In this document: positions 11,311 to 22,600 of the stretch, piece by piece
How the letters are laid out: every line of letters begins with the position of its first letter
Position numbering within the stretch: the first letter of the stretch is position 1
Assembly: GCA_032158125.1 (NCBI GenBank)
Contig: JASKOT010000040.1
Location: forward strand, 99,914-163,913
Origin: Papiliotrema nemorosa
Taxonomy: Eukaryota > Basidiomycota > Tremellomycetes > Tremellales > Rhynchogastremaceae
DNA: 64,000 bases
Reading direction: 5' to 3'
Notes under the pieces: model-generated
Database searches by the model: none
Told to the model about the DNA's origin: nothing
The model's input: the letters and a program-made list of their open reading frames with translations, nothing else
Made by a program: the position numbers and the translations under genes

Positions 11311-13415
11311 ATGTCGCTGTACGGAGGAATCAAATTCGCAGTCGGACCTGTAGAGAACGCCGAGGCTGGGCCATCTCGTTCATCATCAACGCCGGGAGCC
11401 GAGGACTCGCCTGAACCTTCAATCAAAGGCACGAATCCCTCTGGTAAGTCACTCGACGTACACCCACATGACCCGGCTTAGAGAGCAGCTCCATTATCAT
11501 CATCAGGCACGGAGAAGATCAAGGTCGCTCGTCCGTCAGCTGCGTTGAGCTTCGCACCTAGGATCAACAAGCCCAAACCGGTCGCTAAACCTTCGGTTCC
11601 AGTCACGACGTACTCTGCGCCTCCTGTCTCAACGTCTACACAACCTGCACCGTCCAGTCGGCCTGACAAGGACGACACCCAATATGGAAAAGACGGCAAA
11701 GCCCTCGCTAGAGCCCCTGCTATGACTCTACAGGCGAAGCTCGTCGAGCCCCGCAGGGAAGGAAATGACGTGTCCAAGAAGCGCAAGAAGAAGAAGGTGC
11801 GCCTCTGATCTTGACGTCCTGACTAAGTTCCAGAAGAAGACCGTAAGGGTGTTGCCGACGTTTGATCCAGAAGAGCAATACGATCCGTATCGCCCGAATG
11901 ATCTAGGAGAGTATCAGGAGTATAGAAAGAGATTAAAGGAGGAACGAAGGGCAAAGTACATTGAGAGCAGAAGGAGGAAGATGAATGGCGAAGACTCGGA
12001 GAGCAGCGAGTATTCGGATAGCGAAGAAGAAGCTCCAAGGAGAGATGGTGAGGTTTCAATATTGGTCGAGCTGACAGGAAGCACCCAAGATGTTTGCTCC
12101 ACCGAGGATGTATTCGCCCCCATCTTCGGGTTCAGCATCTACGCTTTATCCCCCTCCTGCGAGTGTATCCGTCGCAGCGACCGGAGACGAGGCGTATGCG
12201 AGGCGCTTGGCTCTGTCACAAGCTGCGACTGGCGATGACGCCTATGCAAGAAGGGCAGCCTTGTCGCAAGCTGGCCCAGTGGGAAATACCCCAGCTCCAC
12301 CATCATTCACTCCCGGCTTCAGTGCCGGTGCACCACCAATACCACCTCCACCCGTTTCCGAACCACCACTTCCCCCTCCACCTTCCCCACCAAGAGCACC
12401 GACTGTGCCGTCACCGACAAATTTTGCTCCTCCCTCAAGTACCGTGCTCGATAGTGCACCAAGCTTTACACGTACTCCCCCGCCTCGACCATTTGTTCCA
12501 CCTCCGGCGAATCTCGTCGCAGCAGCCCCGGGTATCGCGGGTCCCCCCATGCCACCCTTTGCCCCTTCGTTACTGCCACAACCCTTTCCAGCATTACCAA
12601 TCGCTGCACAGCCTACTGCTGAACAGACGGAATTCGATCGTCAACTGGAGGAAAAGCGTAAAGCGCTCGCAGCCATCGCAGCCAAATTCGCTACTCTGCC
12701 CGGCGCGAAAGCTCCAGCTGAGCCATTCGAGGAGATTGAAGGAGAATCGTTCGCGGAGAAGATGATGCGAAAGTGGGGACATAAAGAAGGGCAAGGTCTG
12801 GGCTCAAAGGGCGAAGGTATCACCGAAGCTCTATCGGTGGAACACGTCGAGGCCCCGCCCAAAAATCCAGCTGGCATGTCTAAACGACAATTGGCCAAAC
12901 AAAAGGCTGCTGCGGCCAACGCAAAGAATCGCAAATGGGTCCAGCATACCAAGGCCCAAGGCAAGATTGTCAATGCGCAGGAAGAGGTGCGACAGAAGGG
13001 TGAATTGGAGAAATACGGCGAGCCTAGCAGGGTGGTGTGTCTGAGGGGGATAGTGGATGACGTAGATGATATCGATGAGGATCTCGCAGATGAGATTGGT
13101 GAAGAGTGTTCGAAACATGGGTGAGCGGGATACGAAGCTCAGCAGTTGGGTAAAGCTAACGGTCAGCATTGTCGAACGGGTAGTATTGCATATGGTCGAG
13201 CCTCCACCTGTCGAGCCTGAAGAATGTCTACGGGTCTTTGTGGTATTTTCAGGTATGGCAGGTGCCTGGAGGAATCTCAGAGAGCTAGATGGAAGATTCT
13301 TTGGAGGCAAGAAGATTGTGAGTGCAATTGAGTATAAGAGCGCTGACAGTAGCGAGCTACATACTTTGACGAGACGAAGTTTGATAGCGGAGACAGGGAT
13401 GGTCCCATCTTATAG
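11311..13415 (+). CDS. SPF45/RBM17-type splicing factor (G-patch plus UHM)
   Basis: Exons 11311-11443, 11507-11796, 11834-12047, 12082-13120, 13167-13317 and 13353-13415 give 629 residues. The N-terminus M-S-L-Y-G-G-I-K-F and the K-K-T-V-R-V-L-P-T-F-D-P-x-E-x-Y-D-P-x-R-P-N-D motif are typical of SPF45. A Pro-rich centre holds two tandem 16-residue copies (A-T-G-D-[ED]-A-Y-A-R-R-x-A-L-S-Q-A, about 245-276). A G-patch lies at about 434-480 and a C-terminal UHM-type RRM at about 533-629, ending G-G-K-K-I-R-A-T-Y-F-D-E. SPF45 binds SF3b/U2AF ULM peptides in early spliceosomes and affects 3' splice-site choice. Introns 2, 3 and 5 each skip an AG next to the branch site. It converges on the next gene with a 91-base gap. 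Confidence 0.88.
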
Positions 13416-13506
13416 ACCTGTTCGCGATGACCCCTTACCCGTCTCAATATGCAATACATCATTTGCACTCTTTGCTCGGTAGAGTGTAGAACTTCTGCCG
13501 ACTCCT

Positions 13507-14540
13507 CTATGGCCGTCCAAATGAAGCTAGAGGCCGTACAGCTACAGGACTCGGACTAAATAACATGGAATTCTGATAAGAGCCGATTCTGATGACGTTT
13601 TTCGCCCAAGTCTGCTGACCGCCGGCGAGGAAGGATGAGTATGTACCGGGTGGTATAGCCTTTTCGCCAATGGGAACATTGCTGCTCACTGATGATCGAC
13701 GGCTGGAAGATAGCGCGATCGAGGTGGGATGCACGATAAAGGGGTTCTTGGATACCGGTAAGAGAGGCGATTCTTGTCCCGCTCGCTGCTGCTCGATGAC
13801 CGTTTCCTGTACTTCAACCTCCCGAACGATCAAGGCCCCTCGGGGTTGAGTTGCGAAGCGTTCGCTATCGACCTTTTTGCGCAGCGCATCAAGCATGAGA
13901 CTTGACATCTCGAGATCGTGCTCGTCCCTCGAATCGGTCTGCTCAGAGTGATTGCCATGTAGTCTCACAACGTCGTCAAAGAGCGTGGTGAGCTTTTCGC
14001 AGATCAAGTGGTGATGTCGTAGAAGATCTCTGGGCGGGTCGGCAGTGTCAAGTCGGGGAGTGAGTCTTTGTAGTGCGCTGACAAGGGGTGCGAGGACCTC
14101 CAGCAGCTGGTCAGCGCTGTAGCCCACGGTGTCAGCACCAGGATCACTCCCCACGAGAGTGGCGTCTGAATCGGCGGATCCTCGTCGATCGTCAGAGATG
14201 AGCGAACGAGATTCGTCCATCTTGCCGTACGTCTTGCCTTGAGTTCGAGATCTCACCAATCGAAAAGGCGTAGATACTTTTGCCAGGAGATTCTTGGCGA
14301 GGGGGGGCGACTTGAACGTTTTGATTGAGTTGGTCGATTTTATGGATTTGGTGGACTTTGTGGATTTGAAGGACACGCCGGAGGCTGTCTTGGGCGGGTC
14401 TGCGGGGCGACTCAACAGTTCCCATGCCCGTGAGATGTCCGCGACCAGTTGCTCCATTTTGATCCTGTATTTGAGTCATGTCCTCAGACTTAACAGCTGA
14501 CGCACCTGTTCGTCTCGTCGGTGGATTGCTGAGCAGGCAT
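13507..14540 (-). CDS. uncharacterised protein with Lys/Ser/Thr repeats
   Basis: Two exons, 14540-14506 and 14464-13507, encode 330 residues. The start M-P-A-Q-Q-S-T-D-E-T is chosen because the 40-base intron after it (GTGCGT...ACAG) joins the long frame exactly; M-E-Q-L-V-A-D-I inside exon 2 is an alternative start. Residues about 30-60 are an imperfect K-S-T/K-S-I repeat, followed by a basic Ser-rich stretch and a predicted helical region (about 125-200). No domain recognised, no signal peptide or membrane segment. Its promoter faces that of GCP2. Confidence 0.7.
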
Positions 14541-14953
14541 TGTGTTCAAGGTGCAGGGTTGTCCGACGTGGTCCGACACTGTGCTGCTCCGAATACCTCT
14601 CAGTAACCGTGAATAGGAACTCAAAGCCACAGAGCCTGATATTGACCAGCACAGCCATCGCTTGCTCGCATTTACCAAGCAGGATAAGGGAGAGTGTTTG
14701 GGGTAGTCAATTCAAAGGATGTGTTCAGTCTCGCTTGTTCCATCCCATGTTTCGAAGGGCCAACTCTCTCCCTGCTTTTACCTGCAGCCGCCTTGTATGC
14801 CCCTGCCGATCCGTCTCTCCAGATCTCCGCGGTCAGTAAGGCCTGAAACCCCCGAGCACCTATATGGTGGACTTGCCACTGAGCCATTGAGAGAGGGTAG
14901 TCATTTTCGCCACCCGCAATCAAACGCGTTTCGGAGAACGCGTCCCGAAACTC
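14541..14953. other. divergent promoter region
   Basis: About 410 bases lie between two outward-facing start codons. No TATA box or known site recognised. Confidence 0.5.
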
Positions 14954-17900
14954 ATGTCGACAACTCGACCGACTTCGACCCTTTCAGTCCCACATACCCT
15001 GCAACTCCGTACATCGGGACAATCCAGCTCGCGAACCATGTCGAGAGTATCTTCCGGGTCGACGGTCCCTTTCACACCTCGTCCTGCCAGACGCTCGACT
15101 TCGGCAAGGTTGGGAGCTTCACAAACGGAGATCAACAAGGTTTGTTTACACATTTCGAATTCGCCCTTATCTGCCTGTGAAAAGCCTGAAGACTGACTGA
15201 TCAGTTCGTCAACACGTTGGCATCGGTACGTAAGGTCAAACCGGATAGAATATTGGAGGAGCTGGATCAATCTGGCTCGGGCGATGGAGCTTTCTCTTCT
15301 GCTATTCCTGGTATGTGCGAATGGGAAGGGCTTTGATGTCAATGTTGACTTGGCAGAAGCTTCTTCATCAAGGCATACATCACACCACCATCGCCCGTCT
15401 TCAAGACCGACTTCAACCAGACATGCAGTGGACGCCCCTCGGATGGCATCGGAACGGACTGAACGTCCAGCGAGACCGGCATCAAGAGATGGACCGGTCG
15501 CTTCCAGCTCAAGACATAGGGTGTCCGTGGATCAGGTCGTACATGATCGTCATGGGAAATTGCCAGAAAGAGAGGTCAACATCCGACTGGAGGTCGACGG
15601 TGAAGAGGTTGATGAGGATGACATTGCAATGGCGGACAGATTGCTGGATGATGTGCCCCTTGAAGTGCAAGAAGCATGGATCTGCGAAGAGCTCTTGTTT
15701 GCCCTGCAGGTGAGCATCGTAGTGTCCACATCGTCAGCCGCGGTTGCTCATATGTCAGGGCGTAGAGGGACAACTGATACGGTATGCGCAAGGGTACGAC
15801 CCGACAGATGAGCTGCAAAGGTTACAGGGAGCGAAGTGGAGAGTTGACCCATCTCTCGGTGAGTCGGCGGCATCTGTAAAGCTGTACGCTTCGCTGAGCT
15901 CAGATCCTTCTCTACTGTCCTTGGTGGAGAGATTACTCCCTCTTGCGACCTTCTTCACATCGGTAGAGGCATACATGGACTTGCGGTGAGCTATACTGCT
16001 CCCCTCCCTTACTCTGCTGATGGCGCAGCAACACCCCCGAATATGGAATGGTCAGCCATGCGCTCGGCAGCGGTATACGGTCGATGCTCAAGGAGTATCG
16101 TATACTCACTGCTCAACTCGAGTTTCTTTACTTGCAGTCCTCGACATTTACCCTGCAGACGCTTTACTTCCACCTTCACCCCACCCTCCACACTATGTCA
16201 CTCCTATCTGCACTCTGTCTCTCGTTAGAGACCGACGAAATGCCGAAAGAAATTGACAACTCCGATGATGACGATGACGGACTCGGTGGTATGGCAGAGG
16301 AGCTCGGATTGGGCGGAGCTGGGCTGAAGGGATTGATGAAGAACATACAGGCTGCTCAGGATGGAGTCGTCGGAGCTGGGGGACCGGTGCTCGGCGGGGA
16401 GGTTTTGGGAATTATTTGCGAGAGAGAAGCTACCATGAGCGGGCACGTCGTGTCCCGTGCCAGAAGTAAGCAACGCTGACCGGCAGTGACCCAACAGCAT
16501 CTACCTTGCACTCGAAACTTCTGTTACACGCCTCTCAGCCATACATCCGTATGCTTGTCCGATGGATCTCCACTGGGCATCTGGCCGATCCGTTTGATGA
16601 GTTCATGGTGAAAGAAAGCGGTCATATCACCAAGGGTGTGTTAGAGAGCGACTATACGGATGAGTACTGGGAGAGGAGATATACAGTGAGTGGGTCCGAT
16701 TGAGCATCCGTCTGATAGGCAGCTCCGGGATGGCTCTTCATTAGCGACTTCGTCTAAAGTACCAAACAAATCTGGGCCCTTGTCGGCCGCTGTTCCGCCG
16801 CCAAGAGCAGGCACGAAGAGGCTGCCTGGTGGTGCCTGTATTCCTGCTTTTCTGCAGCCTTGGAAGCACAAGATTCTGCTGGCGGGCAAATATCTCAATG
16901 TCATACGCGAGTGCGGTATAGAGGTAAAGAAGGTCGGCGAGGTCGAGGAAGAGGACATGGTCATCATTAACGAGCCAAAGTGAGCCGGCACCTTTCAGCA
17001 AAGCGGTGTACTGATTACAGATTCTACAAACAGGTAGAAGACGCTTACATCTACGCAAACAAGACTCTGCTCAGGGTCATGCTGGAAGAGCAAGAACTGA
17101 TACCGCATCTGAGGTATACGAACCTGACGTGTGAAGTTGACTTGTAGGTCAATGAAGCATTTCTTCTTTGTCGACCAGTCGGACTTTTTGACAAACTTCC
17201 TGGATCTAGCGGGCTCAGAACTGAAGAAGCCAGCAAAAGCGGCATCGCTCGTCAAGCTACAATCGCTGCTTGATCTGGCCGTCCGTAATCCCGCTAGTTC
17301 GAGCTCCAATGACCCATACAAGGATGATCTCAAGGTCACCGTGCAGAGCCAGGGTCTGTATGACTGGCTCATGAAGATTGTCAGCCGGACAGGCGGTGTA
17401 ACGGAAGATGGGGAGCTGGACTTTGCTGCAGACGCACCGGATGATGATGCAGTGTCGAAGAAGTCGGACAAGGAGAGGACATTGCTGGGTGAGTTTTACA
17501 CAGTATGGGGATGCTCATTGTAGCTATCGATGCGGTCGCTTTCGACTACTCGGTCAAGTTCCCGCTGTCACTGGTCATCTCGCGTAAAACCATCACGCGT
17601 TACCAGCTCATCTTCCGATTCCTTTTGCATCTCCATCACCTCGAGGGAGCTCTCTCAGCAATGTGGCTGGAGCACAAAGCGCCCCAATGGAAGGCCCACT
17701 GCGGTGACGACGACATGGAGCGATGGAAGACGAGGATCTTCAGCCTCCGTGCGAGAATGCTGTCATTTGTGCGACAGGTTTTGGCGTTTGCCACGGGCGA
17801 AGTACTCGAGAGTAATTGGAGGAGTCTCGAGGAGAAGCTGGCAAAGGTGCAAACAGTCGATCAACTGCTGCGCGATCATGTGGATTTCTTGGATACATGT

Positions 17901-18296
17901 CTCAAGCAGTGCATGTTGACCACCTCGAAGCTGCTGGCGGTGAGATTATTCACGATTTGACGCGCGGGAACTGACGTGCTAGGTCTACGCCAAACTCATG
18001 ACTACCATGTCGGCCTTTGTATCATATCAATCATCTTTCAATACCGCTCTGGCGAAGTTTATCGCCGACCCGAGTGCCGAATCGGATCCCGCAAAGGTTG
18101 CGCAGAGGTGGAACGTGCTGGAAAAGTTTGAAATCAACTTCAACCATCACACAAAGCTGCATCTTGATGCGGTGACATAGTGAGCTGCCCTGCTTGTAGA
18201 AAATGTGCGGAGTTGACGTCCAGTAATGCTGGCTCGGAGAATGTCGCGTTGCTGGCATTGGTGACGAGGTTACACCAGACTACTTTGAGGCTGTGA
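14954..18296 (+). CDS. SPC97: gamma-tubulin complex component 2 (GCP2/Spc97)
   Basis: Twelve exons: 14954-15139, 15205-15310, 15357-15709, 15759-15985, 16029-16442, 16487-16685, 16723-16979, 17021-17113, 17148-17488, 17524-17939, 17983-18179 and 18224-18296, giving 953 residues. GRIP1 begins at A-W-I-C-E-E-L-L-F-A-L-Q-G-V-E-G and continues through D-P-F-D-E-F-M-V, then I-L-L-A-G-K-Y-L-N-V-I-R-E-C-G, a GCP2 signature. GRIP2 contains K-T-I-T-R-Y-Q-L-I-F-R-F-L-L. GCP2 pairs with GCP3 and gamma-tubulin to form the nucleating small complex. The intron at 16443-16486 needs a GC donor (G-G|GCACGT) to give the conserved S-G-D-P-T-A. The reference GCP2 family fits much better than GCP3. Confidence 0.92.
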
Positions 18297-19656
18297 GAAC
18301 GGAGCTGGGCATGTGCCATTGTACTTCTCCTGCATGCAATCTTCCATCTCGGTACATATCGTACATATCTTTTGCTTGTTTGGTTCGAGATGAAGCAATG
18401 GGCGATGCCCGGATGCGGTAGTTTTGGCTGAGGGATGATGCCGTGATTTCCGGCTCGAGCGTTTGACAGCTTAGGCCATTGAGGTTACCTCGAGGGCATC
18501 TTATCATCGAATGTCGTCGGCGTAATCAACACTCGAGTCGACGACTGGAGATCATCGAGTGTTTGGTAGTGGCCAGCATTGCGACACGGAGCACATTGCG
18601 ACGTTTGACGCTAGCGAAGGACGATATTCTACGTTACAATCCCGCCCAGGCTGTACATCCCGTTTGATATTGAAAATCTTAGCAAGACAAAGTGTAGCTG
18701 CCTGGAGTGCTTGGAGCTTGTGCTTGGACAGAGCAGCGGGTGTGGAGGAGGTAGCAGGTGGTGAAGGGAGGTTTGAGCGGGTCGGGGGGAGGGAATTGTG
18801 ATTTGATCTTGTTCCTGGAGCAACGACGAGGTCTGTGGGTCTTCCTATTCCTGCTCACCAGCTCACCCTCGAAATAGCGAGACCATCATTGCCATTCCAC
18901 CTTGACGACGGAGATCTCGCCCGTATTGGCAGTGGTTGTTGTTTGGATCGGATGCTCCTTGTCGACTAGTGCCTTTACCACCGACCACCTCTCCGGCGTG
19001 ATCAGACCCCTTGCCTCCCCCTTGTTCCTCTTCCAACCTGCCCTTCGGCCCACACGGACAACATCTCCTTTTACACCATCACGTCGCGTCGAAAATCAAC
19101 AAATCTCAACTCTTTCAACCCATCTTCCTATCGCTGGAATCGTATCATTTTGTACATTATCGGAGTGCGACCGCATCGTTGGAGTGATATAACCGCCAGC
19201 TGGAAGAATCCGAGGACAGAGTTTGGCCCACAGGGTCACAAGTTGAAACAGAACCACCCAGACCTTACTTGGCTCCACGCCAAACAACCAGGTGAGCATC
19301 ACCTCCTGACTGCCTTTCATACCCTGGTCATCTCTCCCCTCTTAGTCACCGTCCTTCCACAACGCAGTTGATCGCTGCGATCTCCAAACGCTTCTGGACG
19401 AGTCCTTTAGCTACCTTCTTGCTCATCCTGAAACCTGCATTCAAAGGCATCCCTCAGTCTCCCGCATTCGACGCCTCGACGTCCCAGCCCCACCCCATCT
19501 CACTCCTTGATCATGTCGTTAGGCTCATTGAGTAAGCTGATCGCACCTCAGATCACAATTAGCTGCGCCAACAATATCCCTGCTCCACGTATAGAGCAGA
19601 AAACAACCTCACAACGTATCCAACGGCCACCTTTACACAAGAGCCGCACCACCGAA
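18297..19656. other. spacer with conflicting coding signals on both strands
   Basis: On the minus strand a frame from about 19080 to a TGA at 18886 reads like a C-terminal exon (K-G-D-V-V-R-V-G-R-R-A-G-W near its start, V-V-K-V-E-W-Q at its end) but has no start codon. On the plus strand 19140-19510, spliced at 19292-19367, reads like another C-terminal region (S-W-K-N-P-R-T-E-F-G-P-Q-G-H-K) and also lacks an ATG. Neither could be completed. The part nearest 19657 is probably the kinesin leader. Confidence 0.4.
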
Positions 19657-22600
19657 ATGCTGGGACCCAAACGAGCGTCCATGGCATCCCCCGCCCCTCC
19701 CCTGACACCCGTATCCCCTTCGTCCATCCCTCGACCTCATTCTGTGACGGGGTCTCGGACCAGACTCGCCAGTGAAAGCGCGAGCATCAGAGGAAGTCCC
19801 GAGCCCGATGTCCGCAATGTTCGCGTCGGTGAGTGCGCAATCCCATCTAACAACAGCTTGTTATCGCCTCGAAGAGTCTAGCTGACGAATACAGTACTCC
19901 GCGTAAGACCCTCTGATCCTGATGACATGAGTGCTCCACCCAGATTCAGACAGGTCTTGGTCCATCCCACTACGCCAACAGACGTCAGAGTGGATGTTGA
20001 CCCAGCAACCTTGATCGGTGCCGGCGCGAGCAGTCTAGTAGGAGGAAGCAAACGACATCCTACATTCAGCTTCGATAGTGTTCTTGGCGAGTCATCCACT
20101 CAAGTCGACTTGTATGATGCTACTTCAAAGGAGACTGTGGATGAGTTTATGAAAGGTCACAACGTCACTTTCCTTGCGTAAGCAATACCTGACACGGATG
20201 TGAAGACTATGATTGACGACACAGATATGGCCAGACAAGTTCGGGCAAGTCGTATTCTATGGGTACGACTGGGGAGGACTCTGACTATACCGGAGCGGAA
20301 TTCAACGATCGGACCGGACTTATCCCTCGAACCGTCCAAACGATTTTCGAGCGGGCCGAGCAGCTCCGTCTTGCTTCAGGCCCTGGGGCAAGCTGGGAAT
20401 GCCGGCTTAGCTTCCTCGAGCTATACAATGAGGAAATTATCGACCTCCTTTCGGGATCTGGGGTTCAGATTTCGATTCGAGAAGAACGCGATGGTAGGAT
20501 CCTCTGGTCCGGTGTACGAGAAGTCAAGGTCCGCTCGCTTTCCGAGGTCATGCAATACCTCTATGAAGGTTCGGCGAGGAGGAAGACCGGAGAGACAGGA
20601 ATGAATGCGACTTCTTCGCGAAGTCACGCCATTTTTTCGTTGACTCTGGTTCAAAAGCGCAGAAATAGCGCAATGACCGCCTCGGCTTCTCAACCTCTAG
20701 GTGAAGTGTCCACACCTCCTCGTCAGCTAAAGCGACCAAACTCTATGATCGGTATGGCGGCTCGCTCACCCACACCCTCGGGGGGTCGATCGGTGGTCCC
20801 ACCCAGTGCTTTTTCAAAATCGGGCACCGGAATGACGAGACCCAACTCGTTTGCGGGACCTTCACCGTCCGACGGAGACTTCGTTGTCGTGACGAGCAAG
20901 TTCAACATGGTCGATTTGGCGGGATCGGAACGATTGAAGAGAACCGCCGCTCAGGGCGAGCGTATGAAGGAGGGTATCTCCATCAACAGCGGTCTTCTCG
21001 CCCTTGGAAACGTCATTTCCACTCGTAAGCGATACCATTTTTGCTGGGCTGACCAAAGTCGCCGATCCTATCAAAGCGAGAGGTCATATTCCGTATCGGG
21101 ACTCAAAGCTGACCCGGATGCTGCAAGGTGCGCAAAGACGCGACATTGATGCTTATCTGCAGATTCTATCGGCGGCAATGCATTGACGACGATGATCGCC
21201 TGTGTTTCCCCGATCGAGTACAACATTAACGAAACCATCAATACCATCAAATATGCTTCACGGGCCAGAAACATCAAGAACGCTGCGAAAATCAACGCTG
21301 TCGAAGCAGGCTGGGACGATGTCGAGCATCTCCAAGGCTTAGTTACGAAGTTGCGAAAACAGCTAGCTGCCATCGAGGCGGATGGAGCTCCTAGAGCGAC
21401 TCAAAGAGCGGACCTCGAGAGCAGCGAGAAGCTTCTCGGCCGCCTCGCTGAACTCCAGCGGGAGCATACCGAGGTCAGTGAGACTCTCTATCATTACCAC
21501 TGCACCCTGCTGAGCAGTCAGCTGTATGATCGTTATCTGGCCAAATGCAGCGAGAACATGCGTTTGACCTCTGAACTCAAAAACGCCAAACCTGGAGATG
21601 AGGATTCGCTGGCAAGATTCAATGAAACTGTTGAGCCTGTCATTCTAGAGTGAGAAGACACCTCAACCACCCTCGGATACATCTAACAAGTCTCAGATAC
21701 GAGAAGGTCGTCGGCGCTCTGAACAAGCAGCTTGACGAATTGCGAGCGGAATTGGTGAGTATCGAAAAGCCAACGCAGAGCGCTCCTGAGTCGCAGACCA
21801 ATATTAGCGACCTGTATGAGGATCAAGGTCGACAACTGGTGGAAGCGCAGGATCGGCATGTGACAAATGAGATCTATGTCACGGAATTGAGGCATCGCGT
21901 ATCAAAACTGACAGAGCGTAATTCTTCCAGCGAGGTATGTACCTCCACCTCGTCTCGGCATAGCTCGACTGAGGACCACCGCTGACACACAGGTGTACAT
22001 TCAAGACCTAGAGACCAAGCTGAAAGCTCACGCGGACGATACGGATGTACACGGCGAGGTCGCTGGCGAGTTGCGTAAAGAGATCGCCAAGCTCAAAGAA
22101 GCCAACGAGCGTCTCAATCAGCACGCAGCCGAGATTGAAACGCGTTTGACGAGATCCGAATCGCATTCGGCATCTTTGATCGCTCAGATCGAGCGATACG
22201 AGAAGGAAGCAGCCGATCGCGAGGAAAGGTATCAGGATCTGGAGCGACATGTGGCGGTCCTCGATACGAGCAGAGACAACAAGCTGCTCCTCGAAGAGCT
22301 CACAGCAAAGAACGAAAGAATTCTTTCCCTGGAGCGTGAGGTCGAGCAGAATGGCGCAGAGCGAGCGATCAAGGACGTGATACGGCCTTCCAATTCGCTG
22401 GGGGACGCGGCACCGGCAGATGCGCAAACAAGGCTTCTGGATGTGTCGACGTCCGGTGACAGCGCAAAGAATCGACTGACGTCCGCGTTACCCTTCGACG
22501 ACGCCAAAGAGCCCATACCACAGAGATCGCCTGTCCCCACCATCAAGGAGCTCACACCGCCAGACAGTCCTGGTTCCATCCGGCCTATGCCGCAGGATCA

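Noticed and set aside
19321..19449. Minus-strand frame M-P-L-N-A-G-F-R-M-S-K-K considered as a mitochondrial ribosomal protein start
   Set aside because: It could not be joined by introns to the downstream minus-strand exon, and the plus strand there reads better.
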